From Oxobacter pfennigii (lineage in GTDB: Bacteria > Bacillota > Clostridia > Clostridiales > Oxobacteraceae): 64,000 nucleotides of DNA. The stretch spans positions 124,001-188,000 of the forward strand of contig NZ_LKET01000028.1 in the NCBI RefSeq assembly GCF_001317355.1, read 5' to 3'. Shown in pieces: positions 46,638-54,274 of this stretch; the stretch's first letter is position 1; each line of letters opens with the position of its first letter. The notes below the pieces were generated by a model. That model worked only from the letters and a program-made list of their open reading frames with translations, was not told the origin of the DNA and did not search any database. The position numbers were made by a program, and so were the translations under genes.

Positions 46638-48312
46638 TCGCCATAGCCCCCCTTTCAGAAACGAGGCGTTCCAGCTCAGCGAAGCCGTCCCGGAAAGCTA
46701 GCTCTACACTGATTTCCCTGCACATGGGTGTGATTTCAATGCGCTTTACCAGCGCGGCAACGATGCCCCGGTCTAAGCGGTCGAAGTCCGCGAACCTTCG
46801 GCAAGCCATGAGGCACTCATTTTTACGGATGTCGTCCAGACCGCACCGGTCAAGCTCCTGCCGGTTGTGTTCCAGCGCGGCCTCCGCCGCGTTTCGGTCG
46901 CTCTCGAATTTTGTCCGCGCAAGCTCAAACTCCCTTGTGTCTAATACGTCGAAAAGATGGTCGATGTAGGCGCTGGACAGCAAATCCTCGGCTTGCACCA
47001 ATGCCTGTTCCAGCCTGCGCCGTTCCGTTAAGAACATGGTGCGGTTTGCTGTAAAGGTTTCCGACCGGGAGACCTGATCCAACAGGGAACCCATATCCAG
47101 GCAAGTGTCGATTCGCGTCCGAAGCTCGGTATAGATGATCTTTTCCATCGCTTCCAGCGGAAAGCGCGCGATTTTTCCTTTACCAAGAGCGTGCCGCAGT
47201 TCAGCATGACAATTCGTGCAGTAGTAGTCGAATTTGTCGGCGACGGTTTTCCGTCGCTGAATGCTGCGAACAGCCGCTCTCCCGCAACAGGAGCAAAAGA
47301 CCTTCCCGGCAAAAATGTTTTCCTCAAAGTGGTTGCCGTGCTTTTTGTAGCGTTCCGACGCCTCGGCCAATAACTGCTGTACAGTGTCAAATGACGCACG
47401 GTCTACAATGGCCGGATGGTTGTTCGGATGGATTATCCATTCTTCACGCGGTTTTCGATGGTTTTTCCCATCGCGCACCTCAGTTTTCCCCAACGCCAAA
47501 TTGCCAATATAGACCTCGTTTTGCAGTATTTCGCGCCGGATGGTGGTGCCGTCCCACGGCCTCCATACCGCATACTTATCATTTTTTGAGAGGCCCAGGT
47601 TATAGTAGTGGTTGCATGGCGAGGGGATCTTATTGCGGTTCATGCAGCAAGTGATTTCATGGATGCTTTTACCCTCCGCCCGCATGTTGAACATCAGGCG
47701 AACAATCTCCGCCCCCTGCGGCTCAATCACAAGCTTCCGGGCGGCCCCTTTTCCTTCATACACATACCCATAAGGCGGTTTATTTCCTATGGGTTCTCCG
47801 CGCCGTTGCTTAGAGGCATAGGCCGAGCGGACTTGTTTGCCGGTGTTGCGGCTGTACATATGGTTGACGAGGTTCTTAAACAGGATGATGAGCCGCTTTC
47901 TACGGGCATCCTCATCGGCGCTGTCATAGTAATCGTTAATTGAAATGAACCGCACATCGTACTGTACAAAGGTCTTGAACAAAAGCTCACCGACCTCGAT
48001 GTAGTCCCTGCCCAGCCTGGATAAATCCTTGACCACCACGCAGCGGACTTCTCCCGACACAATGCCCGCCACCATTTTGATGTAGTCCGGCCGGTCGAAC
48101 CGGGTGCCGGAATAGCCGTCGTCCCGGAACGCGCCGCGCAGCACAAGATCGGGCTTTGTGGCGATATATTCAGTAGCAAGCGCAATCTGATTGTCAACGG
48201 AATCCGCGTTCTTTTCCTGATCGCTGGATATGCGGCCATAAATCCATGTGTCTATAAGGACGGGGGAAGGCTGTTCGATAACTTGAGGGTTCCATCTGCT
48301 TTTTCTTGCCAT
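46627..48312 (-). CDS. Large serine recombinase (second of three)
   Basis: A 561-residue protein with the nucleophile motif YGRISSDQ, DDGYSGTRFDRP, VKDLSRLGRDYIEVG, the Recombinase domain (GYVYEGKGAARKLVIEPQGAEIV), a zinc ribbon (KVFCSCCGRAAVRS...YYCTNC) and a C-terminal coiled coil. Start ATG abuts the upstream TAA (TAAATG). All key residues look intact. Confidence 0.93.
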   Translation of the reverse strand: MARKSRWNPQVIEQPSPVLIDTWIYGRISSDQEKNADSVDNQIALATEYIATKPDLVLRGAFRDDGYSGTRFDRPDYIKMVAGIVSGEVRCVVVKDLSRLGRDYIEVGELLFKTFVQYDVRFISINDYYDSADEDARRKRLIILFKNLVNHMYSRNTGKQVRSAYASKQRRGEPIGNKPPYGYVYEGKGAARKLVIEPQGAEIVRLMFNMRAEGKSIHEITCCMNRNKIPSPCNHYYNLGLSKNDKYAVWRPWDGTTIRREILQNEVYIGNLALGKTEVRDGKNHRKPREEWIIHPNNHPAIVDRASFDTVQQLLAEASERYKKHGNHFEENIFAGKVFCSCCGRAAVRSIQRRKTVADKFDYYCTNCHAELRHALGKGKIARFPLEAMEKIIYTELRTRIDTCLDMGSLLDQVSRSETFTANRTMFLTERRRLEQALVQAEDLLSSAYIDHLFDVLDTREFELARTKFESDRNAAEAALEHNRQELDRCGLDDIRKNECLMACRRFADFDRLDRGIVAALVKRIEITPMCREISVELAFRDGFAELERLVSERGAMANVG

Positions 48313-49938
48313 TTAGCCCGCCTCCCTTACTGTCTCAAGGTCGGCCGGAGCGGCAGCAAGCGGCGCAACGTCGCTGTAACGCAGATGCACGTCAATATGC
48401 TCGCTGTCGTGTACCACGATAGCCCGGACAAGGCTGACCACAGCCTCCCGGTTCAGTTCGGTGAGATTTTGATATTTCTTGAAGCGTTCCACCAAGTCCC
48501 TGCCGAGCGTACCGTCCCGCAGGCCCGCCAGCTCCCGTTCCAGGGCGGCGATGGCGGCCTCGGCGATTTCGACCTGCTGCTTGAATGTGGCCTTGAACAT
48601 ACGGTGTTCGCTCTCAGTGATGACCTTGCTGACATAGTGCTCATAAGCCCGCACCAGAAATGTGTTGTTTTGCTCGATTATCTGCCGGTTGTGCCGGATC
48701 ATGTCCTCAATGGCCTGCTGTTTGCGGGAAAGAAGAGTTCCGGGGCCGAAGTCGTCGGCGACCTCCGCCGCCGATACCAGCCCGCCGATCTGCGCCCGCA
48801 GGGTGTGCAGCAAGAAGCCGTGGAGGATGTTGGCGCTCACATTGTTGTACTTGCACAGGGATTTGTCCTGCTTGTGGGTGGAGCAGTTGAAATAAATATA
48901 CTCCTTGCCGCCTTTTTTGACCGTCCGCATGTTCATCGGGCGCTGGCAGGACCCGCACAGGATGATGCCGGAGAACATATGAATTTGTTCGGCACCCACC
49001 GGCGTCCGGGTATCTCGCGCCATCAGTTCCCCCACAAGGGAAAACTCAGCATCGTCAACAATGGGTACATGGCGCTTTTCCTTAACCGACCATTGCTCAC
49101 GCGGAACGGCAATACACTTGTTTTTCACGCGGTAGCTTAATTTCTTTCGCTTGCCCTGTTCCAATGTGCCGATGTATACGGGATTGGTGAGGATGCGCTT
49201 GATCGCGTTGACCGACCATTTCGGGATGTCCTTCACGGCAAAGGGCGTGCAGTATTTCAGGCCCAGCGCCTTCTTGTGGGCGGCGGGCGGCAGAATACCC
49301 TTGCTGTTCAGCATGTCGGCAATCTGCTGCTCGTTGTAACCCTGGATTTTCATGCCGAAAATGAACCTGACCACATCGGCGGCGTAATCGTCGGGAATGA
49401 GCTGCTTGTCTTTGGTTTTGAGATACCCATAGACGGCAAAGTTTACCACCAGCTCCCCGTTATCCCGTTTCACCTTGAGATGGGAGCTGGTTTTGACGGA
49501 TATATCCTCCAAAGTGGCTTCATTGCAGATGTTTTTGAAGGACGCCATCAGCTTATCGCTGTCGTCCGCCGTCAGGCTATCGTAATTGTCGTTCACAGAT
49601 ATAAAACGGACGCCCTTCGAGGCGAAATACCGTTCAATGTACTTGCCGGTTTCAATGTGATCGCGGCCCAAACGGGAAAAATCCTTTACTATGACGCAGT
49701 TAATCAGCCCGGCTTCGATGTGGCGTATCATTTCCTTGAACCGTTCACGGTCAAAATGTGCGCCGGAAACGCCATCATCGTCCAGGATTCTGTGTACCTG
49801 TATGTCGGGATGCCTGCTCAAAAAGTCAAGGATTAAGTCCCGCTGATTTTTGATGCTGTTGCTTTCATCCTTCTTGTCTTTATCTTCTATGGACAGCCGA
49901 AGATAACCGTCGGCAATCCATACCGTCGTTTCCTGCAT
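48313..49938 (-). CDS. Large serine recombinase (first of three)
   Basis: A 541-residue protein with YLRLSIED, DDGVSGAHFDRERF and VKDFSRLGRDHIETG intact, Recombinase domain, zinc ribbon (GIILCGSCQRPMNMRTV) and coiled coil. The start at 49938 is chosen for the GAAGGAGC box; the frame is open upstream to 50031. It is the first gene of the four-gene recombinase operon. The leader (49940-50064) contains a GTTGCCC/GGGCAAC inverted repeat. Confidence 0.93.
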   Translation of the reverse strand: MQETTVWIADGYLRLSIEDKDKKDESNSIKNQRDLILDFLSRHPDIQVHRILDDDGVSGAHFDRERFKEMIRHIEAGLINCVIVKDFSRLGRDHIETGKYIERYFASKGVRFISVNDNYDSLTADDSDKLMASFKNICNEATLEDISVKTSSHLKVKRDNGELVVNFAVYGYLKTKDKQLIPDDYAADVVRFIFGMKIQGYNEQQIADMLNSKGILPPAAHKKALGLKYCTPFAVKDIPKWSVNAIKRILTNPVYIGTLEQGKRKKLSYRVKNKCIAVPREQWSVKEKRHVPIVDDAEFSLVGELMARDTRTPVGAEQIHMFSGIILCGSCQRPMNMRTVKKGGKEYIYFNCSTHKQDKSLCKYNNVSANILHGFLLHTLRAQIGGLVSAAEVADDFGPGTLLSRKQQAIEDMIRHNRQIIEQNNTFLVRAYEHYVSKVITESEHRMFKATFKQQVEIAEAAIAALERELAGLRDGTLGRDLVERFKKYQNLTELNREAVVSLVRAIVVHDSEHIDVHLRYSDVAPLAAAPADLETVREAG

Positions 49939-50064
49939 ACTGTTCGCTCCTTCATATGGATTAACCAATAAATCCCGCGAAATGAAGGAACAGACTATAT
50001 TCTCTTGTTGCCCTGTTATATGATAGCGCACTTCATTTCCACGGGCAACGATGCGGCTGGCTGC

Positions 50065-50328
50065 TCACGAAAGGGCGCTGCCCGCGTGTGAGAGCAAATA
50101 CTGTTTCAGCCGATCTTCCAGCGATGCCTCAGTGTCCGCAAAGGAAACCCGGACAATAATGTCACCGTAACGATAGCAGTATGGGTTCTTGATCTGCACC
50201 AGATAGGACTTGACACGTTCCTCTTTGGGGAGCGACAGGTCTATCTTCACGTCCCGGATGTCTGCAAGCTCCGCGAGGTTCACATGTTCCGGGGGCTGTA
50301 TATTCAAGCTGTCCAGCATATCTTTCAT
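50065..50328 (-). CDS. DUF6870 protein
   Basis: An 87-residue protein matching my knowledge of DUF6870: RDVKIDLSLPKEERVKSYLVQIKNPYCYRYGDIIVRVSF. This family is found next to recombinases and helicases on Firmicute mobile elements. GGAGG lies 9 bases before the ATG. Function unknown; position suggests a role in element maintenance. Confidence 0.82.
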   Translation of the reverse strand: MKDMLDSLNIQPPEHVNLAELADIRDVKIDLSLPKEERVKSYLVQIKNPYCYRYGDIIVRVSFADTEASLEDRLKQYLLSHAGSALS

Positions 50329-50352
50329 GGCGGGGTTCCTCCTTCCCTCAAA

Positions 50353-50377
50353 ACATATTCCCAGGTTGGGAATATGT
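50353..50377. promoter_or_regulatory. Perfect 10-bp hairpin between helicase and DUF6870 genes
   Basis: ACATATTCCC-AGGTT-GGGAATATGT. It has no T-run and could be an operator or mRNA processing element. Confidence 0.5.
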
Positions 50378-50400
50378 CCGCTTATTACGGGGGAGCCGGA

Positions 50401-52755
50401 CTACCCGAAGTAGCCCGGCTCCTTTTTTTCCTGTATAAACCGCTCCACGGCGGCAATATCGCTGGTCACCGGGCAGTCCGGAAGGGCGTCCAGCACCCGT
50501 GTCCGATAAGGCCCGCCCTCCCGAACGCGGGAATCCAGCAGCGCCACCACGCCGGTGTCGGTCTCGGTGCGGATGAGCCGTCCAAAACCCTGTTTAAGCT
50601 TGATGAGCATTTCCGGCACCACAACACTGTTTTTATACTGCTCCATGGTGTCATACAGGGTCTGCTCATACTCGCTGACCGGATCGGGCACCGCGAAGGG
50701 CAGCTTGACGATAATCAGCAGGGAAAGCATGTCGCCGGGGAGGTCGATCCCCTCCCAAAGCGCGCCGCTGGCAAACAGAACACCGTTGCCGCTTTTGCGG
50801 AACCGCTCAATGGCGGCAACGCCGCCCCTGTCCAGACGGAACAGCGGATAGGCAAGCTCCTGGGCTTCCAGCAGGGCAAAAACCTGATCCATAGCCCGGT
50901 AGGAAGTAAACAGCAGCGCCGCGTGACCGTGAGCCGCTTCAATCAGCTGTCCCGCTTCCTCGGCTACGGCGGCAAGGTATTCTTTATCCCGAAGGTCGGG
51001 AAAGGGAACGGACTCGCTGAGATACAAAAGCACATTCTCCCGGTAGCAAAAGGGAGAGGGCTTGCTGGTCTTTGTCAGATTCCGCACCCGGTCAAGCCCC
51101 ATCTTGCGTTCGATATGGGTAAAGCTCCCGGCAGCCGACAGCGTGCCCGAGGTCAGGATCACCGGAATGCTTCCGCTCCAAAGGTCTTTGTAGAGCAGAT
51201 CGCTCAGCTGCTTTGGAATGGCGCACAGAAGAGTTTCCAGAGAATTTCTTTCCTCCGGGGATAACTCCCCGTTTGGCTGCTCCAGCCAGTAGACGAGGCT
51301 TTCATAATTCTCCAGGATGCCCGCCTGCTCCCGGATGCGGGAAAGGGCGAAGCGTGCTTGGGCGCAGCTTCCGTGATATCTTGCAAGGAGCAGCTGTTCC
51401 GACAGCAAAGTGGAAAGCTCACTGCCGATGCGCCGGATATTGCGCAGGTGCCTGGCCGCTGTTTCATCCAAAAGCGTCGGAACCCGTTCCGCTTCTTCGT
51501 CCCCGCTGCCAGTGGGGATACGCTCTGTCAGGAGCCGGAACAAACGCCGGTTCTGTCCGCCCAGCTTCACCGCCAGCTCCCGCACCGTCTGGCCGCTAAC
51601 GCCTTTCCGGTAAGTAAAGCAGCTGATATCCTCCACCATTCGGGGAATGGCAAGGCTGCTAAGCTCCACGCCGTACATCTGTCTGGCCGCTTCCAAAAAC
51701 TTGTGAGCCTCATCAAGGATGACCGCCTGATAATGAGGAATGAGAGGACGCTGCCCTTTGGAACGGCGCAGGACATCGGCCAGAAAATAGTTGTGGTTGC
51801 AGACCTGAAAATCATGTTCGCCGGACTGGACATAGCATATATGGGCCATGTACTTGCAGCCGTCGTAATAAGGGCAGTGGTCGTCACAGCGTCCTGATAC
51901 GCAGATCCGCCGTTTGATATAGGGTGTCAGCCCTTCCGTGTTGGCCAGATCAATGGAAGCTATGCCCTGTAGCAATGGAGCCAGACGCTTTTGCGTCCGC
52001 TCGTCCGTATCCCGGTAAAAGGTCCGCAGGTTCCGTTCGCAGACATAATGCTCCCGGCCTTTTCTGAGGACACAGGATAAAGGCGTCCGAATAATGCCGT
52101 GAGCCATCAGAATACGGGATATCTCAGGAATATAGTCCCTGACAATGGCGTTCTGGAGCGCAATGCTGGCGGTAGAAATCACTACGGGCATATAGGCGCT
52201 GGCGGCGTAGCTCTGGTCGGGATAATAGCCCCGGAGCCAGAAGTCGTTGACGCGCCCCCGCTTGGCAAGGGCGGCGGCGATCAGATAGGCATGGGTCTTG
52301 CCGGTGCCCACCTCCGCCTCGGACAGGGAAATATCCCGGTGCCCGATAGCATCCAGAATGTGGGCGGCAAGCTCCACCTGCTTTTCCCGGATGCCATAGC
52401 CGTGTTCCGGCAGAATGGTTTCAAAAATGTGGTTCTGAATTCCCGCAAGGCTGTCCCGGAGCAGGTTTTCTCCGGGCGGCATGTCGATTTCATACCGGCC
52501 CTTGCCCGCCACGGGCGACAGGCGGATGCGTTCCGCCATGGTCGCCACGCCGGAAAGGGTCAGGGGGCTGGTACGGCGGTGAATGGCCGCCATACGCCCT
52601 GTTTGTAGATTGAGTGCTTTATAGCCATAGCCCTTGGCGGTTTCGCATTCCAGCAAAACGCAGCCATAGGCGGTAAAAAGAGCCGCTTCTCCGTATTTTT
52701 GCAAAATCCCCGGAGGGATTTCGCGGCTGACCTCATGAATGGCCTTGTACTGCAT
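50401..52755 (-). CDS. DinG/XPD-type superfamily 2 DNA helicase with FeS-cluster cysteines
   Basis: A 784-residue helicase. Walker A is EAEVGTGKTHAYLIA, Walker B is VILDEAHKFLE, and motif VI reads KQGFGRLIRTETD. Between motifs I and II are clustered cysteines (CERNL ... CVSGRCDDHCPYYDGCKYM), the position of the 4Fe-4S cluster of XPD/DinG helicases. ATG 52755 follows GGAGGGAAA. Such helicases are frequent in mobile-element cores. Probable role: unwinding during element transfer or replication, inferred. Confidence 0.9.
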   Translation of the reverse strand: MQYKAIHEVSREIPPGILQKYGEAALFTAYGCVLLECETAKGYGYKALNLQTGRMAAIHRRTSPLTLSGVATMAERIRLSPVAGKGRYEIDMPPGENLLRDSLAGIQNHIFETILPEHGYGIREKQVELAAHILDAIGHRDISLSEAEVGTGKTHAYLIAAALAKRGRVNDFWLRGYYPDQSYAASAYMPVVISTASIALQNAIVRDYIPEISRILMAHGIIRTPLSCVLRKGREHYVCERNLRTFYRDTDERTQKRLAPLLQGIASIDLANTEGLTPYIKRRICVSGRCDDHCPYYDGCKYMAHICYVQSGEHDFQVCNHNYFLADVLRRSKGQRPLIPHYQAVILDEAHKFLEAARQMYGVELSSLAIPRMVEDISCFTYRKGVSGQTVRELAVKLGGQNRRLFRLLTERIPTGSGDEEAERVPTLLDETAARHLRNIRRIGSELSTLLSEQLLLARYHGSCAQARFALSRIREQAGILENYESLVYWLEQPNGELSPEERNSLETLLCAIPKQLSDLLYKDLWSGSIPVILTSGTLSAAGSFTHIERKMGLDRVRNLTKTSKPSPFCYRENVLLYLSESVPFPDLRDKEYLAAVAEEAGQLIEAAHGHAALLFTSYRAMDQVFALLEAQELAYPLFRLDRGGVAAIERFRKSGNGVLFASGALWEGIDLPGDMLSLLIIVKLPFAVPDPVSEYEQTLYDTMEQYKNSVVVPEMLIKLKQGFGRLIRTETDTGVVALLDSRVREGGPYRTRVLDALPDCPVTSDIAAVERFIQEKKEPGYFG

Positions 52756-53264
52756 GGGTTTCCCTCCTTTTTGCTGACGGCAGAGTGGTGCGGCAAAGCA
52801 AGATGGCCGCTTTGCCGCAATAGCTCCGCCGTCAGGCAGATGATTCGTGTTCCTCATAATTTCGTATCCTATTTGGCCTCGCTTCCCGGATACAGGGGGT
52901 AATGTCAAGCCGCAGAGTAAAACTCTGCGCATGAAAGCTCCCTCCGGCCTATCCCAGCCGGAGCGATGCTTTCCCAGCTACTTGCCTTTTCGCTGGCCCT
53001 AAATGGGAAGTATCATTATGGCTCCTGTGCCTTTTGTCTGCCGGCCTTTCGAGGCGCTAAAAGGGCGGGCGCTCCCGCACGGACATACCCCGTCTCTGCA
53101 AAACTGCCTCGCAGAACGGGAAATGACCGGCGATCCTGGCGCACGGCACGGAAGGTAATGTACCTGACATCCCGGTATGACCGGTGAAGCGCACCGGTGT
53201 TTGTCAAGGAACAGGCGAAAGGCGAAAAGAACCTTTCACCTAATGTCAAAAAAGGAGGGGGGTG
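52756..53264. other. GC-rich non-coding region in the element
   Basis: About 500 bp with no convincing gene. It contains hairpins CTCCGGC/GCCGGAG (52942-52963) and ACCGGTG/CACCGGT (53180-53198), and a downstream-facing GC-rich stretch. It may hold an origin, transfer site or RNA; I cannot tell which. Confidence 0.5.
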
Positions 53265-53761
53265 TTAACCCTGTTTAAAAAAATTTTTAAGTTTTTCTTT
53301 GGCAAGGGCAATGGATTTATGTACAGCCACATGGCTGACCAATTCCTTTACCGCGATCTGCCGTGTTGACAGTCCTTGAATGAAATGCAGAAGAAATCTG
53401 CGCCTTTGTGTTTCGGTCAGCTGCCCGCTGTCCAGAAGCTGCCGGGCGGCTTTCAGCGCCTTGTTTTCTCGGCATTATGTATCAGCACGGTATCAGGGGG
53501 CGGTACGGAAAGCGGTTCGGTTTCCTCAAGCCCGTTTATAGGCACATCCAGACGGCTTGTCCGATGTTCGTGTACGACCTGCCGGTGATAGATTTCATCC
53601 GACAGGTCTTTCAGTTCCTGAAAATCCTCCGTCGTCTTGCCGGGGTTCTCCGCCAGGTAGTCCTCTAAAGTGATCTCCAAACGGACACAGTCGGCAAATT
53701 TATATACAATACCCTCACTATACTTGTTGAGGGCATAATCGCTGTCTTTGTAATTTTTCAT
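53265..53761 (-). pseudogene. Sigma-70-region-4-like regulator, frameshifted
   Basis: From ATG 53761 (GGAGGAAAGGAAC box) the frame reads MKNYKDSDYALNKYSEG... to DTVLIHNAEKTRR then stops at 53453. The next frame continues directly as ENKALKAARQLLDSG, TQRRRFLLHFIQGLSTRQIA, SHVAVHKSIALAKEKLKNF to TAA at 53265, an HTH of sigma region 4 type. The break is at GAGAAAACAAGG; one extra A would restore the frame. Such proteins are usual in Firmicute conjugative elements. A sequencing error is possible. Confidence 0.8.
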
Positions 53762-53904
53762 GTTCCTTTCCTCCGAACTTTGAATTTTTGTAAAATCCAA
53801 AGCCCGGAGGCGGGGAACGGCAATGTAAAATCGTGTTTGCCTGATTGAGAGATAAATTGTAAAAGTATGTAAATGCCGGTCGGGGTTTACATTTTCTTAT
53901 CGAA

Positions 53905-53950
53905 TAAAAAAAGTCAGTAGATTGCCAATGGCAAAATACTGACTTTTTTA
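53905..53950 (-). terminator. Strong intrinsic terminator upstream of the sigma-like gene
   Basis: AAAAAAGTCAGTA ... TACTGACTTTTTTT stem with an inner TTGCCA/TGGCAA hairpin. On the minus strand it ends with a T-run. It separates the leader ORF from the sigma-like gene. Confidence 0.88.
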
Positions 53951-54006
53951 CAATCTGAATATGAAATTGTATGTAAAGAAAATGGTAAATATAAAGTCCG
54001 CCGTCT

Positions 54007-54042
54007 TTATTTCCACCTCATATCAAAACAAGAAGTTTTCAT
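54007..54042 (-). CDS. 11-codon leader ORF (MKTSCFDMRWK)
   Basis: ATG 54042 follows AAAGGGGTG with correct spacing and opens a frame of 11 codons. It lies between two terminator-like hairpins, the usual place of an attenuation leader peptide. No protein function is implied. Confidence 0.5.
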   Translation of the reverse strand: MKTSCFDMRWK

Positions 54043-54128
54043 AGAAGCACCCCTTTCGCCATAGCGCATAGCAAAATCAAAGTATCTGGATGCCATATAT
54101 TCCGTTAAAAACCGTAAGAAATGACAAA

Positions 54129-54158
54129 GGCGTACCCCCAGTTTGGAGAGGGCACGCC
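54129..54158 (-). terminator. Hairpin after the riboswitch (expression platform candidate)
   Basis: About 10-bp stem GGCGTGCCCT / GGGGGTACGCC with a 10-base loop, followed on the minus strand by TTTGTCATTT. The T-run is weak. Confidence 0.6.
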
Positions 54159-54171
54159 CTGCGCAGTTTTT

Positions 54172-54248
54172 GGCAGCCAGACTATCATAGCGCCCTAAGA
54201 CACCTTAGACCCTCGGCTTTGCGTCCCCGGTTTTAACCGGGTTTGCCC
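54172..54248 (-). promoter_or_regulatory. Cyclic-di-GMP-I (GEMM) riboswitch
   Basis: The minus strand shows the class-I signature in order: GGGCAAACC, a CCGG-loop-CCGG stem, GGGACGCAAAGCC, GGGTCTAAGG, GCTATGATAG and GGCTGCC, with GGCA/TGCC closing the aptamer. It begins 27 bp after the stop of the giant surface-protein gene and points away from it, toward the leader ORF and element genes. Ligand-binding positions appear kept, but the P1b loop is not a standard GNRA. Confidence 0.88.
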
Positions 54249-54274
54249 ATAGCTCTATTGATTTGTTGTTTCTG

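Noticed and set aside
48283-49836. Plus-strand open frames opposite the first recombinase
   Set aside because: Antisense artefacts of high-GC coding sequence; the minus strand encodes complete recombinase domains.
50393-50430. GC-rich hairpin followed by plus-strand T-run at the helicase stop
   Set aside because: It would terminate plus-strand transcripts, but no plus-strand gene exists here; it mostly encodes the helicase C-terminus.
52945-53249. 77-codon minus-strand frame in the element's non-coding region
   Set aside because: No RBS, low-complexity Arg-rich translation, and overlapping hairpins; more likely non-coding.
53453-53470. Programmed ribosomal frameshift in the sigma-like gene
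   Set aside because: No canonical X_XXY_YYZ heptamer is in the reading frame; a single-base deletion explains the break more simply.
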